DNA of 64,000 nt from an uncultured Muribaculaceae bacterium (GCA_910584055.1 CAJTZS010000015.1:19848-83847), one strand, 5' to 3'. Shown: positions 1 to 7,705, counted from the first letter of the stretch. The notes: generated by a model from the sequence alone, not told the origin. Numbers and translations are program-made.

Positions 1-340
1 CGGAACTGTCTCGAATTCATACCTCAGCATCTCGGGTACCGGGGATATTGATGCCAATCTTGTAGGAATCCATAATCTGTCTGCATCCATATCCGGCACT
101 GGGGATATGAATCTTGCCGGTGAAACGGAGACTGCAAGTTATAATGTATCCGGCACAGGAGATATCTATGCTAAAAAAATGATTGCTAAACATGTTAATG
201 CGAATGCCAATGGCACGGGAGACATCACGTGTTATGCATCGGAATCTTTCACAGGATCACGTTCGCAGATTACTAACATAACATGCTACGGGAAACCGAA
301 GAATCGCAATTTCCGCACAGAGGGGTATTCATTCCCATAA
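1..340 (+). CDS. DUF2807 (GIN-type head) domain protein, 3' part only
   Basis: The 5' end lies outside the window; reading from base 2 gives about 112 residues to the stop at 338-340. The sequence repeats a short unit, SGTGDI / SGTGDM / SGTGDI / NGTGDI, spaced roughly 17 to 24 residues apart. That is typical of the DUF2807 'auto-transporter adhesin head GIN' domain, which forms a beta-helix in secreted or surface proteins of Bacteroidota. The molecular role of the family is unknown. The fragment ends in a short basic and aromatic tail. A terminator-like hairpin follows at 364-403. The family call rests on the repeat pattern alone, because the signal peptide is not in view. Confidence 0.75.
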   Translation, partial: GTVSNSYLSISGTGDIDANLVGIHNLSASISGTGDMNLAGETETASYNVSGTGDIYAKKMIAKHVNANANGTGDITCYASESFTGSRSQITNITCYGKPKNRNFRTEGYSFP

Positions 341-363
341 ATATCACCTGCTCTTAAACTTAT

Positions 364-403
364 AATGTCTGTATTGGCTTCAATGTCAATGCAGACATTT
401 TTT
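364..403 (+). terminator. Rho-independent terminator after the DUF2807 gene
   Basis: Arms 364-376 and 387-399 pair over 13 bases with one G-U pair, enclose a 10-base loop, and run into a T-tract (398-403). It lies 24 bases after the stop codon. Confidence 0.75.
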
Positions 404-446
404 ATGAATGGGAATTAAATTCCCGTTTATCGCACTGAACATTATT

Positions 447-690
447 CCTCGCAGAGCCGCAGAGGGCGCAAAGGTTTGACACTTGTCTTTTAGGGTCGTG
501 AACTCCCAGCTGAGTGGCAGAGCCTGCCGCGGCGATTTTAGCGACAAGCTCCGCTCCTCGGCAGGAGTGGACACGACCTCTGACAACCGGATATGAAGGC
601 TCTGCCACTCTGCGGCTCTGCGAGGTAAAAAATGACGCGTCCGTGCATATAGCCGGACGGGGAGCTGCTTGTCTCCCCATATCCGGCTAT
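447..690. repeat. Cluster of nested inverted repeats in a non-coding stretch
   Basis: Positions 341-801 hold no convincing gene. Perfect inverted pairs are visible: 447-464 with 608-625 (18 bp), 512-525 with 597-610 (14 bp), 523-529 with 559-565 (7 bp) and 494-500 with 572-578 (7 bp). A separate hairpin pairs 649-657 with 682-690, with an inner stem 659-664/673-678. Some pairings compete for the same bases (608-610, 523-525), and the 494/572 pair would cross the 512/597 pair. Short reading frames on both strands here are by-products of the palindromes. It may be a structured RNA or the relic of a dispersed repeat. Confidence 0.6.
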
Positions 691-801
691 GGGCTTAGAC
701 ACATTTGGTTTATTCAGTCCGATAAATGGGAATTTATGTAATAGTATTTTTTATATCCGAATAGACTAATTTAACAATTATTTAATTTTTGGATTGTCTG
801 A

Positions 802-833
802 TTGGGGATTATGGAAAAAATTCGTTAATTTTG
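802..833 (+). promoter_or_regulatory. Promoter for the first AspT/YidE antiporter gene
   Basis: TTG at 802-804 and TAATTTTG at 826-833, 21 bases apart, fit the Bacteroidota -33/-7 pattern. Transcription would begin near 839, leaving a leader of roughly 290 bases before the start codon at 1128. Confidence 0.6.
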
Positions 834-837
834 CAGT

Positions 838-906
838 CTCATTCTGATGGCGGTTGACAAGTCGGGGAATGAGGTTTCTCAGGTATTTCAGGATGGCTCA
901 AATTAA
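838..906 (+). promoter_or_regulatory. Possible structured 5' leader of the antiporter mRNA
   Basis: A stem of CTCATTC (838-844) with GAATGAG (867-873) encloses a 22-base GC-rich loop at about the predicted RNA 5' end. The foldback element at 907-1100 then fills most of the rest of the leader. I recognise no known riboswitch class. A cis-regulatory role is inferred only from leader length and structure. Confidence 0.3.
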
Positions 907-1100
907 GAGAGAGTTTGAATTTAACACGAATTTTATGTTTGAGCCTGTTTGAATAATTCTTTTCCTTCCCTTGAAGGTTCTTTCCGGTGAATTTCATCGA
1001 GTCTCATCAGTCGCATAGCCCGCTATGCTTCTTCTTCAACTCATGAAATTCCCTCGAAAATAACCCTTCATGTAAAGGAAAGTTAAATCCAAACACTCTC
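907..1100. repeat. Foldback element, copy 1
   Basis: The ends 907-925 and 1082-1100 are inverted repeats matching at 17 of 19 positions. The core carries TCATCAGTCG (1004-1013), a palindrome GCATAGC-cc-GCTATGC (1013-1028), then CTTCTTCAACTCATGAAA (1031-1048). Much of the intervening sequence is also imperfectly self-complementary, so the whole unit could fold into one long hairpin. Related copies lie at 2894-3076 and 31759-31879. The element ends 27 bases before the antiporter start codon. Confidence 0.65.
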
Positions 1101-1127
1101 TAAAGCCATCCCTAAATTTTTTAAGTT

Positions 1128-2819
1128 ATGGATTGGTTGATTGATCTTGTACGACCCTTTAACAGTTCTCTGGCGAGCACTATCCTGCTCTATTCTTTTG
1201 TGATTTTTGCCGGGATTTATCTTGGCAAAATAAAAATCTTCGGCATTTCCCTCGGTGTCACTTTCGTCCTGTTTGTGGGAATCATCATGGGACATTTCGG
1301 TTATCAGGCAGATAACAATGTCTTGCATTTCCTACGTGAATTCGGATTGATCCTGTTTATATTCTCTATCGGTATGCAGGTCGGTCCCGGATTCTTTTCA
1401 TCTTTCAAGGACGGAGGTGTGAAAATGAATGCCCTCGCAGTCACAGGCATTTGTCTCAATGTGATTATAATGCTTGCGATTTATTTTATCCAAGGCGGTT
1501 CGGAAGGTGACACTTCGATTTCCCAACTCGTGGGAATCATGAGTGGTGCGGTAACGAATACTCCCGGTCTCGGAGCTGCACAGCAGACATATCTGCAGGT
1601 AAATGCCGACGGGTATGACGTAAGCCAGCAAATGTCGATGGGATATGCGGCGGCTTATCCTCTTGGTGTTGTGGGCATAATCATCACGATGATATTGATA
1701 CGCAAAGTTTTCAAGATCGATACCAACAAGGAGATACAGGAAATAGACAACGATGAGAAGAATTCAATGATAGCAGCTCATTTTATATCGCTTAAAGTGA
1801 CCAATGAGATGATAAACGGTCTGTCAATGAAAAAACTGCACACACTCATTTCCTGTGATTATGTGATTTCCAGAATTGAAAAACCTGACGGCACTGTAAT
1901 TATCCCAAAATCCGATGATGAGATAAATTGCGGTGACATATGTCTTGTGGTATGTTCTCAGAAAGACGAGGAACTCTTCACGCGTTTCATCGGTCCTGTA
2001 ATAGAAAAGAAATGGGAACGGGAAAAAGGTCCTGTTGTATCACGCCGTATTCTTGTCACAAAGACTGAATATAACGGAACTAAGCTTGGATCGATGCGTC
2101 TCCATTCAGCATACAATCTTAATGTGACCAGGGTTAATCGTGCCGGTGTAGACCTTGTTGCCGGTCCGAACTTGCGTCTCCAGATGGGCGACCGTCTGAC
2201 TGTGGTAGGTAAACTCGATGACATCAACAACCTTGCGAACAAGCTTGGAAACTCTATGAAAAGACTGAATGAGCCGAACTTGATCACGATGTTTATCGGT
2301 ATTTTCCTCGGCATTCTTGTTGGTAGCATACCTTTGCAGTTCCCTGGTATGTCTGTCCCGATGAAACTCGGTCTTGCCGGCGGTCCGTTGGTTGTCGCCA
2401 TCCTTATTGGTGCCTATGGTCATAAATTCCATCTTGTGACATACACTAACTCTTCAGCAAATCTTTTGCTTAGAGAAATGGGAATCTGTCTCTTCCTTGC
2501 TTCGGTGGGTATTGCGGCAGGAAAAGACTTTTTCGCTACAGTCTTCAATTCCCAAGGTGCCATGTGGGTATTGTATGGATTCATAATCACAGTTATTCCA
2601 TTGGTTGTCATAGGTATTATTGCGCGAGCTAAATATAAATTGAATTACTTTTACATTATCGGTATGATGAGCGGCGGCTACACAGATCCTCCGGCACTTG
2701 CATACGCTAATAAAACAGCAGGCAACGATGCCCCGGCAGTGGCTTATTCTACGGTCTACCCTCTTACAATGTTCATGCGTGTAATCGCAGCCCAGCTTGT
2801 AATCCTCTTCTTTGTATAA
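1128..2819 (+). CDS. AspT/YidE-family antiporter with paired TrkA-C domains
   Basis: This 563-residue inner-membrane protein belongs to the aspartate:alanine exchanger (AAE) family, which includes AspT and E. coli YidE/YbjL. Two hydrophobic halves (about 1-195 and 385-563) flank a soluble centre (about 205-375) with two TrkA-C/RCK-C-like modules. Each half carries a matching motif: SGAVTNTPGLGAA at about 139-151 and SGGYTDPPALAYA at about 515-527, as expected for the duplicated transporter domain. The substrate cannot be read from sequence; aspartate/alanine or another small carboxylate is possible. It is transcribed alone, with its own promoter and long leader, and has a terminator at 2835-2876. 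A paralogue lies at 7706-9367. Confidence 0.85.
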   Translation: MDWLIDLVRPFNSSLASTILLYSFVIFAGIYLGKIKIFGISLGVTFVLFVGIIMGHFGYQADNNVLHFLREFGLILFIFSIGMQVGPGFFSSFKDGGVKMNALAVTGICLNVIIMLAIYFIQGGSEGDTSISQLVGIMSGAVTNTPGLGAAQQTYLQVNADGYDVSQQMSMGYAAAYPLGVVGIIITMILIRKVFKIDTNKEIQEIDNDEKNSMIAAHFISLKVTNEMINGLSMKKLHTLISCDYVISRIEKPDGTVIIPKSDDEINCGDICLVVCSQKDEELFTRFIGPVIEKKWEREKGPVVSRRILVTKTEYNGTKLGSMRLHSAYNLNVTRVNRAGVDLVAGPNLRLQMGDRLTVVGKLDDINNLANKLGNSMKRLNEPNLITMFIGIFLGILVGSIPLQFPGMSVPMKLGLAGGPLVVAILIGAYGHKFHLVTYTNSSANLLLREMGICLFLASVGIAAGKDFFATVFNSQGAMWVLYGFIITVIPLVVIGIIARAKYKLNYFYIIGMMSGGYTDPPALAYANKTAGNDAPAVAYSTVYPLTMFMRVIAAQLVILFFV

Positions 2820-2834
2820 ATGTATTTCTGTGAT

Positions 2835-2876
2835 AAAAGCGCGTCCGACATGATAATTCACGTCGGACGCGTTTTT
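2835..2876 (+). terminator. Rho-independent terminator after the antiporter gene
   Basis: Arms 2835-2849 and 2862-2876 pair over 15 bases with one G-U pair around a 12-base loop. The right arm ends in five T residues. It begins 15 bases after the stop. Confidence 0.8.
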
Positions 2877-2893
2877 ATTGTCGGTGCAACTAA

Positions 2894-3076
2894 GAGATTG
2901 TCTAAATTTCTTTTCAGAGGATTTTGAGAAGTATTTTTGAGATATTTTCACGAGTTGAAGAAGGAGAAACCTCTCGGTTTCGACTGATGAAACTTGGTGA
3001 AAACAGCCAAAAAGACGAGCAAAATACCTGAAAGAGAATAGATATGATAATCTCGTAAGAAATTTAGACAATCTCA
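2894..3076. repeat. Foldback element, copy 2 (inverted orientation)
   Basis: The ends 2894-2912 and 3058-3076 form a perfect 19-bp inverted repeat. On the minus strand the core reads TTTCATCAGTCG (2981-2992), then a stem GAAACC/GGTTTC (2966-2971 with 2976-2981), then CTTCTTCAACTCGTGAAA (2946-2963). These blocks match copy 1 almost exactly, while the central stem and terminal repeats differ in sequence. It lies between the convergent antiporter and MerR genes, and the stretch 2820-3093 holds no other gene. Confidence 0.7.
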
Positions 3077-3093
3077 AAGACTTAAAAGTTTAT

Positions 3094-3429
3094 TTACCTA
3101 CGTTTATTGAGGGCGCTGAGCATGTTTTCAAGTTTGTTGCGTGTGTCAAGGAGCGTGTCTATTACTTTTACACGGTTGGAGACGTTGGCGCGGTTGGCAT
3201 GTAATTGTTCCTTTGCCGCATCAATCTTCAGCCCTTTTATTTTTAAAAGATAATGGATAATCTTTAATGTCTCGATGTCTTGCGCCTTATAATATCTTAT
3301 GTTTGTCGCGCTCCTTCTCGGCTTGCACTCAGGAAACTCCTGCTCCCAGTAACGTAACGTGGATGCGGATACCCCTAATAATTCAGAAACATCCTTAATC
3401 TTATAATATTTCTTATCAAGTTCTTCCAT
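3094..3429 (-). CDS. MerR-family transcriptional regulator
   Basis: This 111-residue protein has an N-terminal winged helix-turn-helix of MerR type (about 8-77): YKIKDVSELLGVSASTLRYW, then a second wing with RRSATNIRYY. A coiled-coil helix follows (about 75-108), as in dimeric MerR proteins. No ligand-binding domain or metal-binding cysteines follow the coiled coil, so the effector is unknown. It starts 6 bases after the stop of the M23 peptidase gene on the same strand, so the two are probably co-transcribed. This short MerR form is common in Bacteroidales next to M23 peptidase genes. Confidence 0.85.
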   Translation of the reverse strand: MEELDKKYYKIKDVSELLGVSASTLRYWEQEFPECKPRRSATNIRYYKAQDIETLKIIHYLLKIKGLKIDAAKEQLHANRANVSNRVKVIDTLLDTRNKLENMLSALNKRR

Positions 3430-3435
3430 AAGCTC

Positions 3436-4404
3436 TTAATCCATCACATGCCCTGCATTCTCTGCCAACTGAACCATTTCCGCGTATTCTTCAGGAGTCA
3501 GATCCATGAAATAGTAATTTACCGGATTCTGGGGCTCATCTTTGAATCTCACTTCATAGTGTAGATGTGGCCCGGTAGATTTACCGGTAGAACCGACTTT
3601 ACCTATCATCTCTCCCCTTTTCACTTCTTGCCCCGGTTTAACGAGTATTTCACTCAGATGGGCGTATCGTGTCAGATAATTATATCCATGGGATATGTCT
3701 ATACAATTGCCGTATCCACTTTGGCGGCCGGCTTCTGTCACTTTGCCGTCTGCAGTGGCGAACACCGGAGTTCCGGTTTTTGCTGCAAAATCAAGTCCAG
3801 CATGGAATTTGGAACTTCCATAAATTGGATCTCTTCTGACTCCATATCCGGAAGACATTGTGAAATCTTTTATGTTTATTGGGATTACTGACGGTATGTG
3901 GGCTAATTTGTCTTTTTGTTTTGACGCTGTGACACGAAGCTGATCGAATGACAAAGATTGCGCATACAACTGCCGTTCAAATAAATCAAGACGTTGTGTT
4001 AATAACTTCACGAGGCCGGCATCCGGTATATTCTGAAGTTCGTGATAACGTTTCTCATTATCAAGTCCCGCCATTCTTTGACCATATCCCACCGGGTCCA
4101 TCTGCATCATGACGCGATAGAAATTATCATCCCGGTTTTGAATGTTTGCCATGATTTTAAGTGAATTATCGAGACGTCGGTTAAGGATATTATATTGACT
4201 TTTAAGTATGGCATTCTCTTTCCGCAGATTCTTTTCAGTGGGCGCGTCGAACGCGTAAAATATCATGGCGTAAATACCGATTCCTATAAGCAGTGACAAT
4301 CCTGCAATGCGGAGAAAAACAAGCACTTTGTTTTTGAACGACGGGAACACTCGCTCAAAATTATCAGTTTCGGGATTGTATATGTAATAAATAGGTCGCT
4401 TCAT
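3436..4404 (-). CDS. M23 (LytM) family metallopeptidase, membrane-anchored
   Basis: This 322-residue envelope protein has a short cytoplasmic N-terminus, one membrane span (about 26-50), a coiled-coil stretch (about 55-90) and a C-terminal LytM/M23 domain. The zinc ligands are visible: H201 and D205 in HAGLD, and H282 in the HLHYE motif (H280/H282), with H249 in YAHL. An active enzyme would cut peptide cross-links in peptidoglycan; all expected catalytic residues are present. A C-terminal tail of about 35 residues follows the domain. Transcription starts from a promoter overlapping the divergent alaS promoter, and the MerR gene follows after 6 bases. Confidence 0.88.
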   Translation of the reverse strand: MKRPIYYIYNPETDNFERVFPSFKNKVLVFLRIAGLSLLIGIGIYAMIFYAFDAPTEKNLRKENAILKSQYNILNRRLDNSLKIMANIQNRDDNFYRVMMQMDPVGYGQRMAGLDNEKRYHELQNIPDAGLVKLLTQRLDLFERQLYAQSLSFDQLRVTASKQKDKLAHIPSVIPINIKDFTMSSGYGVRRDPIYGSSKFHAGLDFAAKTGTPVFATADGKVTEAGRQSGYGNCIDISHGYNYLTRYAHLSEILVKPGQEVKRGEMIGKVGSTGKSTGPHLHYEVRFKDEPQNPVNYYFMDLTPEEYAEMVQLAENAGHVMD

Positions 4405-4414
4405 GCTTTTTCAA

Positions 4415-4445
4415 TTGCAAAAATAGTAAATTATAGTTAATTTTG
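4415..4445 (+). promoter_or_regulatory. alaS promoter
   Basis: TTG at 4415-4417 and TAATTTTG at 4438-4445, 20 bases apart, match the Bacteroidota -33/-7 pattern. The leader to the ATG at 4477 would be about 25 bases. Confidence 0.65.
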
Positions 4446-4448
4446 CAA
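4418..4448 (-). promoter_or_regulatory. Promoter of the M23 peptidase gene, overlapping the alaS promoter
   Basis: On the minus strand the -7 element TATTTTTG is at 4418-4425 and the -33 TTG at 4446-4448, 20 bases apart. It interlocks face to face with the alaS promoter, so polymerase could not occupy both at once. Confidence 0.6.
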
Positions 4449-4476
4449 TTACAAATATTATAACGATTTTAATACG

Positions 4477-7101
4477 ATGCTGACATCTAAAGAAATCAGA
4501 GAATCTTTTAAGAAATTTTTCGAGGAGAAGGGACACAAGATTGTTCCTTCTGCCCCCATGGTAATCAAGGATGACCCTACGTTGATGTTTACTAACGCCG
4601 GTATGAATCAGTTTAAGGATATTATTCTTGGCAATCGTCCGGCGGATGCTAAACGAGTTACAGACTCTCAGAAATGTCTTCGTGTATCAGGCAAACATAA
4701 TGACCTTGAGGAGGTAGGCCATGATACATACCACCATACAATGTTTGAAATGCTCGGGAACTGGAGTTTCGGAGATTATTTCAAAAAAGAGGCTATTGAC
4801 TGGGCCTGGGAATATCTCACCGATGTCGTTAAGCTTGATCCAAACCGTCTTTATGCCACCGTTTTTGAGGGCTACGCCCCGGAAGGTCTCGAAAGGGACA
4901 ATGAAGCTGCTGGTTATTGGGAACAACATCTACCCTCTTCCCATATTATTAATGGAAACCGTCACGATAATTTTTGGGAAATGGGTGAGACCGGACCTTG
5001 TGGCCCGTGTTCGGAGATTCATATCGACCTGAGAAGTGATGAAGAGCGTGCAACGGTTGATGGTGCAACTCTTGTTAATAAGGACAATCCGCTTGTAATA
5101 GAGATTTGGAACCTTGTGTTTATGCAGTATAACCGCAAGGCCGACGGACATCTTGAGCCGCTTCCGGCAAAAGTAATAGATACCGGTATGGGCTTTGAAC
5201 GTTTGTGCATGGCTCTCCAAGGGAAGAAATCCAATTACGATACAGATGTGTTCACTCCGCTTATCAGTAAGATTTCCGAACTGTCAGGAAAAAAATACGG
5301 GATGGATTCAAAGATTGATGTCGCTATGAGAGTAGCTGCCGACCATGTCAGAACGATTGCGTTCTCTATAGCAGATTCGCAGCTTCCTTCAAATGCAAAG
5401 GCGGGATACGTGATTCGCCGTATTCTCAGAAGGGCAGTCCGGTATGTCTATACATTCCTTGACCAGAAAGAGGCTTTCCTCTATAAACTCGTTGACACGC
5501 TTGTTGACCAGATGGGTGAGGCATATCCGGAACTTCCCGCCCAAAAAGAACTCATTAAGAAAGTTATTAAGGAGGAGGAAGATTCATTCTTACGCACTCT
5601 TGATAACGGTATACATTTACTCGATTCATTTGTCAGGAAAGCGAAAGATTCCGGTAGCGACCGCCTTTTGGGTGAAGATGCCTTCGTGCTCTATGACACG
5701 TACGGATTCCCCCTTGACCTGACCGAGTTGATACTCCGTGAGCAAAATATGGAGCTGGATCGCGAAGGTTTCGACAATGAGATGAAGAAACAAAAAGATC
5801 GGGCTCGCAATGCTGCGGCCGTTGAGACAACCGACTGGGTAGAAGTGATGCCTGGAGAAGAGAAGTTTGTAGGGTATGATCTTACAGAGACAGATACACA
5901 GATTCTTCGTTATCGTAAGGTTAAGCAGAAGGGGAAAGAGTATTATCAAATAATGCTTTCAAACACTCCTTTCTATGCCGAAATGGGTGGTCAGGTAGGA
6001 GACAAGGGAGTTCTTGTTTCGCCTGATGGCAAAAGTATTAAGATATTTGACACGAAGAAGGAGAACAATGTCGGAGTTCATCTCTCATATGAATTGCCGG
6101 AGGATCCTTCAGCACGACTTGTTGCTAAAATTGACACGGAGGCACGGGACGCAACATCCGCAAACCATTCCGCGACACATCTTTTACATGAAGCATTGAG
6201 AGAGGTGCTCGGCACGCATGTGGAACAGAAAGGATCTTTTGTTTCTCCCGAGATTCTTCGTTTCGATTTTTCTCATTTCCAGAAAGTGTCGCCGGAAGAA
6301 TTACGGAAGGTCGAGCATATTGTAAATGCCCGTATACGTAAGGCGATGCCTCTTGAAGAATGTCGTGAACTTCCGATAGCGCAGGCGCGAGAAATGGGAG
6401 CTATGGCATTGTTCGGAGAAAAATATGGAGATAAGGTTCGTGTAGTAAAATATGGAAGCTCCATTGAACTTTGTGGAGGGACACATGTGTCCAATACCGG
6501 AAATATCGGTATGTTGCGTATACTTTCGGAAAGTTCTATCGCGGCCGGTATTCGACGTATCGAAGCAGTGACAGGTGTCGGTGTCGAAAATATAATTGAC
6601 GACCTCCAGGATACGATAAAAGAGGTCGGCTCTCTCTTTGGCGGAGCTGTCGATATAAAAATGGCAGTCAAAAAAGCTATAAATGAGAATACGGAACTCA
6701 AACATAAGGTAGAGGATTATGTTGCAGAGCATATTGCTAATCTTAGCAAGGAAACTCTTGCATCCGCTAAAGAAATTAACGGAATCAAACTTGTTTCCCT
6801 CCGCGGAGTGCAAGTTCCGGATGTTGTTAAAAACGTTGCATTCACCGTCAGAAAGGAAAGTCCGAATCATACCGCGTTTATAGCAGCTACATTCTGCGAT
6901 GGCAAGCCATTGTTGACTATAGCTCTCTCAGATGACCTTGTCAAAGAAGGTTTGAATGCCGGACAAATTGTCCGTGAGGCTGCCAAGCTTATTAAAGGCG
7001 GTGGCGGAGGACAGCCATTTTTCGCGCAGGCTGGCGGCAAGGATGTGGAAGGTCTCACTCTTGCAATGGATAAGATTTCCGAATTGCTGCATCTAAAATA
7101 A
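4477..7101 (+). CDS. alaS: Alanine--tRNA ligase
   Basis: Alanyl-tRNA synthetase charges tRNA-Ala with alanine in the cytoplasm. The 874 residues match the family's usual size. The N-terminal class II catalytic domain begins SKEIRESFKKFFEEKGH and includes FTNAGMNQFK. The editing domain has HSATH near 564-568 and the zinc-site motif CGGTHVSN near 666-673. A C-terminal DHHA1 part contains the glycine run GGGGGQPFF near 841. The gene has its own promoter and is followed after 7 bases by a small secreted-protein gene. It is flanked at a distance by two AspT/YidE antiporter genes. No defects seen. Confidence 0.98.
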   Translation: MLTSKEIRESFKKFFEEKGHKIVPSAPMVIKDDPTLMFTNAGMNQFKDIILGNRPADAKRVTDSQKCLRVSGKHNDLEEVGHDTYHHTMFEMLGNWSFGDYFKKEAIDWAWEYLTDVVKLDPNRLYATVFEGYAPEGLERDNEAAGYWEQHLPSSHIINGNRHDNFWEMGETGPCGPCSEIHIDLRSDEERATVDGATLVNKDNPLVIEIWNLVFMQYNRKADGHLEPLPAKVIDTGMGFERLCMALQGKKSNYDTDVFTPLISKISELSGKKYGMDSKIDVAMRVAADHVRTIAFSIADSQLPSNAKAGYVIRRILRRAVRYVYTFLDQKEAFLYKLVDTLVDQMGEAYPELPAQKELIKKVIKEEEDSFLRTLDNGIHLLDSFVRKAKDSGSDRLLGEDAFVLYDTYGFPLDLTELILREQNMELDREGFDNEMKKQKDRARNAAAVETTDWVEVMPGEEKFVGYDLTETDTQILRYRKVKQKGKEYYQIMLSNTPFYAEMGGQVGDKGVLVSPDGKSIKIFDTKKENNVGVHLSYELPEDPSARLVAKIDTEARDATSANHSATHLLHEALREVLGTHVEQKGSFVSPEILRFDFSHFQKVSPEELRKVEHIVNARIRKAMPLEECRELPIAQAREMGAMALFGEKYGDKVRVVKYGSSIELCGGTHVSNTGNIGMLRILSESSIAAGIRRIEAVTGVGVENIIDDLQDTIKEVGSLFGGAVDIKMAVKKAINENTELKHKVEDYVAEHIANLSKETLASAKEINGIKLVSLRGVQVPDVVKNVAFTVRKESPNHTAFIAATFCDGKPLLTIALSDDLVKEGLNAGQIVREAAKLIKGGGGGQPFFAQAGGKDVEGLTLAMDKISELLHLK

Positions 7102-7108
7102 AGAAATT

Positions 7109-7600
7109 ATGAAAAAGCTTTTAGTATCGGTATTGGTGTCAGCGTGTTTTGCGGCTTGTGCGTATGCTGAAACTAATATTGTCATAGGTAAAGACACGAA
7201 GGTGTTTGAATCAGCTGTTGCTAAAGATGAATATGCAGCTGTAAATCAAAGTGACAAACCGGTAATTCTCGTTGCGGGGATGGCGTTCTCTGTCAAGGAG
7301 CAGAAAGCCGGATGGTATGTTGTTGAGTATTCACCCGGTCTCAGGGGGATGGTGATGCAGAATGTCGTGGCGGATAATTCCGTTGTAAAAGCACCGTCAG
7401 CCGGAACCTACAAAGTGGTAAACAATCCATCCGAGACAGTAACGATTTTCAACGACGGCAATAACTGGACACTAAAATCCGGTTCAAAAGTGTTATCCGG
7501 AAAAGGAGACGGTAAAGCGGTAATTTTCATGACATTTGTCAGGGAATATGAAATATTCCCTGACAAATGTTTCCGGGAAGGCTGCTGTCTTCAACTATGA
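7109..7600 (+). CDS. Small secreted protein, SH3-like fold possible; altered C-terminus
   Basis: The 163 codons begin with a clear signal peptide (about 1-20, ending ACAYA). The rest, rich in Val, Lys and Gly, resembles bacterial SH3-like secreted proteins (AGWYVVEYSPGLRGMV), but I cannot name a family. The end is odd. A perfect 18-bp palindrome (7532-7549 with 7553-7570) lies in the coding sequence and encodes an atypical tail ending in GCCLQL. The +1 frame after it reads VSGKAAVFNYDNSVTKFY, a more plausible ending, with a stop at 7623-7625. The palindrome may therefore be an insertion that shifted the frame. It follows alaS by 7 bases. Confidence 0.6.
   Translation: MKKLLVSVLVSACFAACAYAETNIVIGKDTKVFESAVAKDEYAAVNQSDKPVILVAGMAFSVKEQKAGWYVVEYSPGLRGMVMQNVVADNSVVKAPSAGTYKVVNNPSETVTIFNDGNNWTLKSGSKVLSGKGDGKAVIFMTFVREYEIFPDKCFREGCCLQL
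7532..7570. repeat. Perfect 18-bp palindrome inside the 3' end of a gene
   Basis: Arms 7532-7549 and 7553-7570 are exact reverse complements separated by GAA. A TGA stop in the +1 frame sits at 7530-7532, at the left edge. No T-tract follows, so it does not look like a standard terminator. Confidence 0.7.
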
Positions 7601-7631
7601 CAATTCAGTTACTAAATTTTACTAAAAAATT

Positions 7632-7689
7632 TTATACAACAATAAAGCGGATGTCCCCAAAAGGGGACATCCGCTTTATTGTTGTATAA
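7632..7689. terminator. Bidirectional terminator hairpin
   Basis: Arms 7632-7658 and 7663-7689 form a perfect 27-bp stem with an AAAA loop. A-rich and T-rich flanks on both sides suit termination of the converging genes at 7600 (+) and 7706 (-). Confidence 0.85.
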
Positions 7690-7705
7690 TTATTTTACTC
7701 TATAT

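Noticed and set aside
402..680. Open frames on both strands in the inverted-repeat stretch
   Set aside because: They follow the palindromes, have no start site or family signal, and overlap on opposite strands.
2454..3077. 207-codon minus-strand frame
   Set aside because: It runs antisense through the antiporter gene, its terminator and the foldback element; composition is not protein-like.
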